From the NCBI GenBank assembly GCA_027488255.1, contig JAIYBZ010000029.1, positions 124,001-188,000 of the forward strand: a stretch of 64,000 nucleotides of DNA, read 5' to 3'. Within the stretch, counting starts at the first letter, position 1. Each line of letters starts with the position of its first letter. Position numbers and translations under genes: made by a program. Positions 57,001 through 64,000 of this stretch are shown here, piece after piece. Source of the DNA: Comamonadaceae bacterium (lineage in GTDB: Bacteria > Pseudomonadota > Gammaproteobacteria > Burkholderiales > Burkholderiaceae_C). Below the pieces are notes generated by a model. The model was not told the origin of the DNA, made no database searches, and saw nothing but the letters and a program-made list of their open reading frames with translations.

Positions 57001-57478
57001 AGAAAGCACGGCCGGCGGCACGGCCCGTTATGTGGACTCGTCTTTGGAACGCATTGAAGTGCATGTGAGTGGCATGAACCCGAGCCGCCATGGCGTGTGC
57101 GTGAACGGCCATGCGCTGCCCTTGCAGCCCACCGGCGTGGTGGGCGAATATGTGGCGAGCGTGCGCTATAAGGCGTGGAACCCGCCGTCATCGTTGCACC
57201 CGAGCATTGGCACGCACGCGCCCCTCACGATCGATTTGGTGGACACCTGGATGAAGCGGTCTTTGGGCGGCGGTCAATACCATGTGGTGCACCCGGGTGG
57301 GCGCAATTACGACAGTTTTCCGATCAACGCGTATGAAGCCGAAAGCCGGCGCTTGGCGCGCTTTTTCCGCATGGGGCACACGCCTGGCACGCTTAAAAAT
57401 GGGGCCTCTGTGCGGCCCAATGTGTTGCTGCACGCGAGCCCCGAATTTCCTCACACGCTGGACTTGAGGCGCGTCTGA
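54011..57478 (+). CDS. transglutaminase-like + DUF2126 family protein
   Basis: Transglutaminase triad context [17 protein letters not shown] / [22 protein letters not shown]; 1155 aa with DUF2126-like C-terminus. Confidence 0.92.
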   Translation: [1155 protein letters not shown]

Positions 57479-57487
57479 TCGGCGACA

Positions 57488-60100
57488 ATGGCCCGGATGC
57501 TCGAGCCCCAATCTCCCTTGCCCAGCCTGCACCCAGCCGATGCCCTGAAATGGCTGTCGCTGCAGCAAGCGCGTGCGCCCGCAGGGCATTGGGACGAGCT
57601 GCGCGGGCATGCCTCTGATGCCGCGCCAACACTGAGCCGGGCGTGGCAAACCTTTATTGCGCCGCTGGACACCGAAACCCCACGGGGGCTGGCCGACCTG
57701 AATGCGCGCATGGCCAATTTGCAAAGGCAGGTTCGCGACAACGGCATCACCTACAACGTGTACGCCGCGGCCGACCAACCGCAACGCCCTTGGTCGCTCG
57801 ATCTTTTTCCCTTGATGTTGGGCTCAGACGATTGGCAACAAATTGCAGCCGGGGTGTTGCAGCGCATGCAATTGTTGGAACGCATCATGGCCGATGCCTA
57901 TGGCCCGCAACAGTTGGTGTTGCGGGGTTTGTTACCGGCGGCTTTGGTGCAAGGCCATCCGGCGTTTTTGCCCGCCATGAAGGGCGTTCCGCCGGTGGGT
58001 GGGCGCTATTTGTCTTTGGCCGCCTTTGATTTGGCACGCGGCCCCGATGGTTGCTGGTGGTTGTTGTCACAGCGCACCCAAGCCCCGTCGGGATTGGGCT
58101 ATTTGCTGGAAAACCGACAAATCATTTCGCGTCAATTTCCGCAAGCCTTCGAGGCATTTCCAGTGCAGCGATTGGCCGAAACTTATCGCACCCTGATCGA
58201 TGGCCTGAAAGCCCGCAGCCCAGCCGGCAATGCGGCGCACATTGCTTTGCTGACGCCGGGGCCTTACAACGAAACGTATTTTGAGCACGCTTATCTGGCG
58301 CGCTATTTGGGGCTGAGTTTGGTCCAGGGCAACGACCTGACCGTGCGCGATGAAAAGCTCTATTTAAAAACTCTGCAAGGCTTGCAGCCGGTGCACGGCT
58401 TGCTGAAGCGCGTGGACGATGATTGGCTAGACCCTTTGGAGATGCGCGCCGACTCGACCTTGGGGGTGCCCGGCTTGTTGCAAGCGGTGCGCAGTGGCCA
58501 TGTGCTGGTGGCCAACACACCGGGCTCGGGGTTTTTGGAGTCCAACGCCTTGCTGGGCTTTATGCCGGCCTTGGCGCGCGAGTTGTTAGACGAAGCATTG
58601 CAGTTGCCGGCCATTCCCAGCTGGTGGTGCGGCGAAGCAGCGGCCATGCACGATGTGTTGCCGCGCATGTCGCAGTGCGTGATCAAGCCCACCTACCCTT
58701 ACCACAGCGATCGTCAAAGCTTTGAGCCCATGTTGGGCCACACCTTGACGCCACAACAACAAAGCGCCTGGGCAGAGCGCATCAAGCTCGACCCGGATGC
58801 CCACACTTTGCAGTCTTGGTTGCCCTTGTCGCACCAACCCACTTGGCACACGGGGGCCGATGGGCAAGCCAGCATTCAGTCGCGCCCCGTGGTGTTGCGG
58901 GTCTTTGCCGTGGCCGATGCGCAAGGCGGCTGGCAGGTACTGCCGGGCGGCTTGGCCCGACTGGGCACGCAAGAGGGCATTGCCTCGATGCAGCGTGGCG
59001 GCAGCAGCGCCGATGTGTGGGTGCAGGCCCAAGCCCCAAGCCAGAGCCAGAGCCAAAGTCAGAGCGTGAGCGCCGCAATGGCGGATGGGGCAGCACAACG
59101 CCAGCGGCTGGTCACCAGCCGCGCCGCAGAAAACCTGTTTTGGATGGGCCGCTACACCGAGCGAACCGAAAACACCTTGCGCCTGGTGCGCTTGAGCTTG
59201 GAGATTTTGGGCAGCGAAAACCAAAACCAACCCGATCTGCTGCACTTCATCACGCGCATGGCGACACGCCACGGTTTGGTGCGTCCTGGCGTGCCTTCGG
59301 CCAGCCAAGCGCATCGGGTGTTTGAGCGCGCTTTGATTGCCGGTTTGTGGGACAAAGAGCTGGCCACCAGCGTGGGTTTCAATTTGCGTGCGGTGCGCTT
59401 GGCAGCCGCCTCGGTGCGCGAGCGCCTCTCGCCCGAACATTGGCGCTTGCTGGAACAAACCGAAGCGCGGTTTTTCACCGAAGGCGCATCAGACACCGTC
59501 ACCGTGCAGCGTTTGTTGGCCGACACCAGCCAAATGCTGGCCGCCCTCACCGGCGCCCAAACCGACCGCATGAGCCGCGACGATGGTTGGCGTTTGCTCT
59601 CCATTGGCCGACACATTGAACGACTGGCCTTTTTGTCGGACGCCTTGAGCGAAGCGGTGCAACTGGGCCTGATGGCCGAGCAAGCCGGCTTTGATGCGGT
59701 GCTGGAATTGTTTGACAGCACCATCAGCTTTCATGCCCAGTACCAACAAAGCCGTACCCCACAAGCCCTGATGGACTTGCTGGTCACGCACAGTGACAAC
59801 CCGCGCTCTTTGGGTTGGGTGGCGCACACCCTGCGATCGCGTTTGCGCCGCATGGGGGAACTGGCCGAGGGGGCCACCTTGCCTTTGGCCGAACGCGTGC
59901 CCCAGCTGACACCACTCACGCCTGAAGTGCTGTGGCCCTTGAGCAGCAAGGCGGGCCGTCAATCGGTCACCGCTGAAATGCCCTTGCCTTTGCATGCCAC
60001 CTTGGCCGAATGCCAAGTGGCCGCCCGAGAAGTATCTGACCAACTGTGCGCATTGTTTTTTACACACAGTGGCGAGGCACGCTACAGCGTTGGCGCTTGA
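57488..60100 (+). CDS. fused circularly permuted type 2 ATP-grasp + alpha-E protein
   Basis: ATP-grasp part DNGITYNVYAAADQPQRPWSLDLFPLML, LLKRVDDDWLDPLEMRADSTLG; alpha-E part LVTSRAAENLFWMGRYTERTENTLRLVRLSLE; QSQSQSQS linker. Confidence 0.93.
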   Translation: MARMLEPQSPLPSLHPADALKWLSLQQARAPAGHWDELRGHASDAAPTLSRAWQTFIAPLDTETPRGLADLNARMANLQRQVRDNGITYNVYAAADQPQRPWSLDLFPLMLGSDDWQQIAAGVLQRMQLLERIMADAYGPQQLVLRGLLPAALVQGHPAFLPAMKGVPPVGGRYLSLAAFDLARGPDGCWWLLSQRTQAPSGLGYLLENRQIISRQFPQAFEAFPVQRLAETYRTLIDGLKARSPAGNAAHIALLTPGPYNETYFEHAYLARYLGLSLVQGNDLTVRDEKLYLKTLQGLQPVHGLLKRVDDDWLDPLEMRADSTLGVPGLLQAVRSGHVLVANTPGSGFLESNALLGFMPALARELLDEALQLPAIPSWWCGEAAAMHDVLPRMSQCVIKPTYPYHSDRQSFEPMLGHTLTPQQQSAWAERIKLDPDAHTLQSWLPLSHQPTWHTGADGQASIQSRPVVLRVFAVADAQGGWQVLPGGLARLGTQEGIASMQRGGSSADVWVQAQAPSQSQSQSQSVSAAMADGAAQRQRLVTSRAAENLFWMGRYTERTENTLRLVRLSLEILGSENQNQPDLLHFITRMATRHGLVRPGVPSASQAHRVFERALIAGLWDKELATSVGFNLRAVRLAAASVRERLSPEHWRLLEQTEARFFTEGASDTVTVQRLLADTSQMLAALTGAQTDRMSRDDGWRLLSIGRHIERLAFLSDALSEAVQLGLMAEQAGFDAVLELFDSTISFHAQYQQSRTPQALMDLLVTHSDNPRSLGWVAHTLRSRLRRMGELAEGATLPLAERVPQLTPLTPEVLWPLSSKAGRQSVTAEMPLPLHATLAECQVAAREVSDQLCALFFTHSGEARYSVGA

Positions 60101-60115
60101 GATTGACGAGTCCCC

Positions 60116-61036
60116 ATGCACTTGGCCATCACGCACGAAACCCGCTACCGCTACAGCCCGCAGGTGCAAACCGCGCAACATGTGGCGCATTTGCAGCCGT
60201 CTAACACGCCTTGCCAAACGGTCATCTGCCATGAGATGCAGACCGATCCCGAGGCGGTGGTGCAACACCACATCGACGCCTATTTGAACCACCGGGCTTA
60301 TTGGGCCTTGACGCATCCGCATGACGGTTTACAGGTGCGGGCTTACAGCGAAATCGAGACCACTCCCCTGACCGACAGCCCCGATCTGAATTCACTCAGC
60401 CAAAGCTGGGAATCGGTGCGTGAGCATTTCAGATACCAAGGCGGCAAGCCGGGCGACTTGCAAAGCGGCTTTGTCTTCGGCTCGCACCATGCGCCAGTGC
60501 ACGCCGCTTTTTTGGCCTATGCACAAAGCAGCTTCACAGCCGGACGCGCGCTGGTGCAAGCGGCTCTTGATTTGACTGCGCGCATGCACCGCGATTTTCG
60601 CTACGAATCCAAAAGCACCGACATCAACACGCCGGCACTCGAGGCCTTGCAAGAAAAACGCGGCGTGTGCCAAGACTTTGCACACATTTTGTTGGCTTGC
60701 TTGCGCTCACTCGGTCTGCCTGCCCGCTATGTCAGCGGCTATTTGCTCACGCAACCCCCACCGGGCCAAGCCCGCTTGGTGGGCAGCGATGCCTCGCACG
60801 CCTGGGCCTCGGTATATCTGCCTGAATTGGCCAGCCATGCCTGCCAAGGCTGGCTCGACTTGGACCCCACCAACGACCGCGCCGGCTTGGCCAGCCCGGG
60901 TGAAGACTATGTGCGGCTGGCGGTGGGCCGGGACTTCGCCGATGTGTCGCCCCTTCGCGGGGTGTTGCATGGCGGAGGCTCGCACACGTTGGAAGTGGCG
61001 GTGACCGTGGCCCCCTTGGACGAAGTTACCCCCTGA
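60116..61036 (+). CDS. transglutaminase family protein
   Basis: KRGVCQDFAHILLACLRSLGLPARYVSGYL; GSDASHAWASVYLPE; GWLDLDPTNDR. Confidence 0.95.
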   Translation: MHLAITHETRYRYSPQVQTAQHVAHLQPSNTPCQTVICHEMQTDPEAVVQHHIDAYLNHRAYWALTHPHDGLQVRAYSEIETTPLTDSPDLNSLSQSWESVREHFRYQGGKPGDLQSGFVFGSHHAPVHAAFLAYAQSSFTAGRALVQAALDLTARMHRDFRYESKSTDINTPALEALQEKRGVCQDFAHILLACLRSLGLPARYVSGYLLTQPPPGQARLVGSDASHAWASVYLPELASHACQGWLDLDPTNDRAGLASPGEDYVRLAVGRDFADVSPLRGVLHGGGSHTLEVAVTVAPLDEVTP

Positions 61037-61139
61037 AAATCCAGTGCCGCCCCTTCAGCGACAATCGCTGTTTGGAGGGGCTTGCTGCGGCGTGCGCCCT
61101 GCACCTATTTACTTTCATCCCTGACTTGGACCGATCACC

Positions 61140-61598
61140 ATGAGCGTTTACGACACCCTGAAATCTCTGAACATCGAATTACCCCCCGTGGCCGTGCCCG
61201 CTGCCGCGTATGTGCCGTTTGTACAAACCGGCAATTTGGTTTTTCTGTCGGGCCACATCGCCAAAAAAGACGGCAAAGTGTGGGCCGGACAACTCGGCAA
61301 AAACATCTCCACCGCCGAGGGCCAACAAGCCGCGCGCGCCGTGGCGATTGACCTGATGGGCACTTTGCATGCCGCCGTCGGCGACCTGAACAAGGTCAAG
61401 CGCATTGTCAAAGTGATGAGCTTGGTGAACTCCACCGGCGACTTCACCGAGCAACACTTGGTGACCAACGGTTGCAGCGAATTGCTGGGCCAAGTCTTTG
61501 GCCCGCAAGTGGGCGCACACGCCCGCAGCGCTTTTGGCGTGGCCCAAATCCCACTCGGCGCTTGTGTCGAGATCGAGTTGATTGCCGAAATCGGCTGA
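61140..61598 (+). CDS. RidA family protein
   Basis: YVPFVQTGNLVFLSGHIAKKDGKVWAGQLGKNISTAEGQQAARAVAIDLMGTLHAAVGDLNKVKRIVKV. Confidence 0.92.
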   Translation: MSVYDTLKSLNIELPPVAVPAAAYVPFVQTGNLVFLSGHIAKKDGKVWAGQLGKNISTAEGQQAARAVAIDLMGTLHAAVGDLNKVKRIVKVMSLVNSTGDFTEQHLVTNGCSELLGQVFGPQVGAHARSAFGVAQIPLGACVEIELIAEIG

Positions 61599-61625
61599 AC
61601 CCCTCAACCCTACGGAGTCCCCTAA

Positions 61626-62141
61626 ATGAGCATTTCTATGTCCAGCGCCAGTTTGCCGGTGTGCACCCGCATGCTGAGCAACTTGAGCCACATCTTGAGC
61701 AAAGCCGAGCAGTTTGTCGAAGCCAAAAAAATCGACCCTGCCGCGCTCACCACCTATCGCCTGGCACCCGATATGTTTCCCTTCACCCGTCAGGTGCTGA
61801 TCTCATGTGATGCGGTCAAAAATGGCTTGGCGCGTCTCTCGGGCATCGAGGCGCCCAAGTTCGAGGACAACGAAACCACGCTGGCCCAATTGCAAGAGCG
61901 CATTCAAAAAACCTTGGCTTTTGTGGCCACTGTGCCGGCCAGCGCCTTGGACGGCACCGAAGACAAAGAGATCACCTTTCCAGCAGGCCCGGGCAAAACC
62001 CGCACCTTGAAAGGCCAGGACTACTTGACCGGCTGGATGCTGCCGAACATGTACTTCCACATCACCACGGCGTACACCATCTTGCGACACAACGGCGTGG
62101 AAGTGGGCAAGGTGGATTACCTGATGGGCGCACAGGGCTGA
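61626..62141 (+). CDS. DUF1993 family protein
   Basis: LPVCTRMLSNLSHILSKAEQFVEAKKIDPAALTTYRLAPDMFPFTRQVLISCD; MYFHITTAYTILRHNGVEVGKVDYLMG. Confidence 0.9.
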   Translation: MSISMSSASLPVCTRMLSNLSHILSKAEQFVEAKKIDPAALTTYRLAPDMFPFTRQVLISCDAVKNGLARLSGIEAPKFEDNETTLAQLQERIQKTLAFVATVPASALDGTEDKEITFPAGPGKTRTLKGQDYLTGWMLPNMYFHITTAYTILRHNGVEVGKVDYLMGAQG

Positions 62142-62183
62142 GACCGGCGTTGTTTAGAGAGACCGGCGCATAAACACCGCCAT

Positions 62184-62212
62184 AAAAAACGGGGCCGAGG
62201 CCCCGTTTTTTT
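62184..62212. terminator. bidirectional intrinsic terminator
   Basis: AAAAAA-CGGGGCC-GA-GGCCCCG-TTTTTTT between convergent DUF1993 and parC. Confidence 0.9.
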
Positions 62213-64000
62213 ATTCGCCGCGCAAGACGCGTTGGGGCTTGAAGCCCAAGTCGGCCACACGGCCCTTCTTGGCTCGGCTGGCTTTGGCGTTGTTGAGGCT
62301 GCGAATTTCAAGCGTTTCGTCGCGCGCTTTGCCCCCGCGCCCAATGCCCTCGATCTTCACACTGCGGGTGTAGGCCGCAGCGCCCGCCAAAGTGTCTTTG
62401 GCTTCGAGGTCGATCAGCATCAGGCCGCGGCCGCCTTTTTCCATGGTTTTGAGTTCACCGATGTCAAACGTCAACACCCGACCGCCGGTGCTGGCGCAGC
62501 ACACGCTGGTGGCAGATGGCATGGGCTGTTTGTCGGCAGGCACCGTGGCACTGGAGCCGCTCACGTGGCTGGGGGCGTTCACCGTTTCGCCATCGCCCAA
62601 GCTGATGAAAGCCTTGCCCGCTTTGTTGCGCGACACCATGTTCTCGACCGACGCCAAAAAGCCATAGCCGCCCGAGCCGCTGAGCAGCAGCGTGGCGTTG
62701 GCAGGCCCGGCAAAGTAGTGGGCAATTTGGGTGGTGGGCTCCAACTCAATCAAGGTGGTCACCGGCTGCCCATCGCCGCGCGCACCGGGCAAGGTGGCCA
62801 CAGCCACGCTGTAAATGCGGCCGTTGCTGCCAAAGATCAGCAGCGTGTCGACTGTGCGGCACTCGAAGGTGCCATACAAACCATCACCGGCCTTGAAGGC
62901 AAAGCTGGTGGCATCGTGGCCATGGCCGGTGCGGGCGCGCACCCAGCCTTTTTCAGAGACCACCACGGTCACGGGTTCGTCCACCACCTTGACTTCGGCC
63001 ACGGCCTTTTTCTCTTCTTGAATCAAGGTGCGGCGCGGATCGGCAAAGGTCTTGGCATCGGCCTCGATTTCTTTGATCATGAGGCGGCGCAAAGCGGCAG
63101 GGCTGCCCAAGATTTCTTCCAGCTTGCCTTGCTCTTCGCGCAACTCGCTCAACTCTTGCTCGATCTTGATGGCTTCAAGACGGGCCAACTGGCGCAAGCG
63201 AATTTCCAAAATGTCTTCGGCTTGGCGGTCGCTGAGCTTGAAGGCCTCGATCAAGGCCGGCTTGGGCTCGTCGCTGTGGCGGATGATGCGGATCACCTCG
63301 TCGATGTTGAGCAACACCAACTGGCGGCCTTCCAAGATATGGATACGGTCCAACACTTTGTCCAGGCGGTGCTGGCTGCGGCGGGTGATGGTGGTTTGGC
63401 GGAAGCTGATCCACTCCACCAACATTTGGCGCAGCGACTTTTGCACCGGCTTGCCATCGATGCCCACCGAGGTCATGTTGATCGGCGCCGAGGTTTCCAA
63501 GCTGGTGTGGGCTAACAAGGCGGTGATCAACTCTTGCTGTTCAATGCGGCTGGTTTTGGGCTCGAACACCAGACGCACCGCTGCGTCTTTACTGGACTCA
63601 TCGCGCACCACATCCAACACCGCCAAGATGCTGGCTTTGAGCTGCAGCTGGTCGGTGCTGAGGGCTTTTTTGCCGGCCTTGACTTTGGGGTTGGTCAGCT
63701 CTTCGATCTCTTCGAGCACGCGCTGCGAGCTCACGCCTTGCGGCAACTCGGTCACCACCAATTGCCATTGGCCGCGCGCCAACTCTTCGATCTTCCAGCG
63801 GGCACGCACCTTCAAGCTGCCGCGGCCCGTGCGGTAAGCCTCAGCAATGTCGCTGGCGGGGCTGATGATTTGCCCGCCGCCGGGATAGTCAGGCCCAGGA
63901 ATCAGGGCCATCAATTCGCTCTCCGAGAGTTTGTCGTTGCGAATCAACGCCACACACGCATCGGCGACTTCACGCAAGTTGTGGCTCGGGACTTCGGTGG
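62211..64000 (-). CDS. parC: DNA topoisomerase IV subunit A, C-terminal part (5' end beyond window)
   Basis: SHNLREVADACVALIRNDKLSESELMALIPGPDYPGGGQIISP; RSQHRLDKVLDRIHILEGRQLVLLNIDEVIRIIR; open reading continues to the window edge. Confidence 0.93.
   Translation of the reverse strand, partial: TEVPSHNLREVADACVALIRNDKLSESELMALIPGPDYPGGGQIISPASDIAEAYRTGRGSLKVRARWKIEELARGQWQLVVTELPQGVSSQRVLEEIEELTNPKVKAGKKALSTDQLQLKASILAVLDVVRDESSKDAAVRLVFEPKTSRIEQQELITALLAHTSLETSAPINMTSVGIDGKPVQKSLRQMLVEWISFRQTTITRRSQHRLDKVLDRIHILEGRQLVLLNIDEVIRIIRHSDEPKPALIEAFKLSDRQAEDILEIRLRQLARLEAIKIEQELSELREEQGKLEEILGSPAALRRLMIKEIEADAKTFADPRRTLIQEEKKAVAEVKVVDEPVTVVVSEKGWVRARTGHGHDATSFAFKAGDGLYGTFECRTVDTLLIFGSNGRIYSVAVATLPGARGDGQPVTTLIELEPTTQIAHYFAGPANATLLLSGSGGYGFLASVENMVSRNKAGKAFISLGDGETVNAPSHVSGSSATVPADKQPMPSATSVCCASTGGRVLTFDIGELKTMEKGGRGLMLIDLEAKDTLAGAAAYTRSVKIEGIGRGGKARDETLEIRSLNNAKASRAKKGRVADLGFKPQRVLRGE

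Noticed and set aside
62232-63515. 427-aa plus-strand ORF
   Set aside because: Antisense to parC, which is unmistakable.
1-64000. CRISPR arrays, tRNA/rRNA genes, IS elements, prophage
   Set aside because: No regularly spaced repeats, no tRNA-like cloverleaf or rRNA sequence, and no transposase, integrase or phage structural proteins recognised in the ORF track.

Overview
This is a 64 kb high-GC chromosomal window, apparently from a Burkholderiales/Comamonadaceae-type bacterium (inferred from gene content and codon style). It is densely coded on both strands. I saw no rRNA, tRNA, CRISPR array, IS element or prophage. Main blocks: (i) 0.04-13.1 kb, a putative sulfosugar (sulfoquinovose-type) catabolic locus: Gfo/Idh/MocA oxidoreductase, CE15-like esterase, sugar ABC transporter, GH31, and a convergent operon of SsuD-like flavin monooxygenase, aldo/keto reductase, flavin reductase and TauE-type exporter, with a GntR regulator. 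(ii) 13-19.8 kb: scoAB, PAS-LuxR regulator, two CMD/AhpD-like proteins, TetR, metal-dependent hydrolase, ETF-QO. (iii) 20-24.9 kb: TRAP transporter, gcvH, tandem glycine riboswitch, dadA. (iv) 25-36 kb: J-domain protein, radical SAM protein, a tight five-gene redox/SUMF1-like operon, YhgE/Pip, MFS. (v) 36-44.8 kb: aroC, CBS protein, metY-hydrolase-P450-DUF962 operon, YihY, DUF2069, FAD oxidoreductase. (vi) 44.9-46.2 kb: a two-gene HTH + nucleotidyltransferase module, candidate toxin-antitoxin/defence. (vii) thyA-folA-xth. (viii) 48.7-61 kb: two sets of circularly permuted ATP-grasp/alpha-E/transglutaminase genes flanking comEC. (ix) RidA, DUF1993, and parC truncated at the window edge. The best candidates for follow-up are the sulfosugar locus, the ATP-grasp/alpha-E/transglutaminase system, the HTH-NTase module, and the glycine riboswitch in front of dadA. 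All family calls come from reading motifs in the translations; no database search was run.
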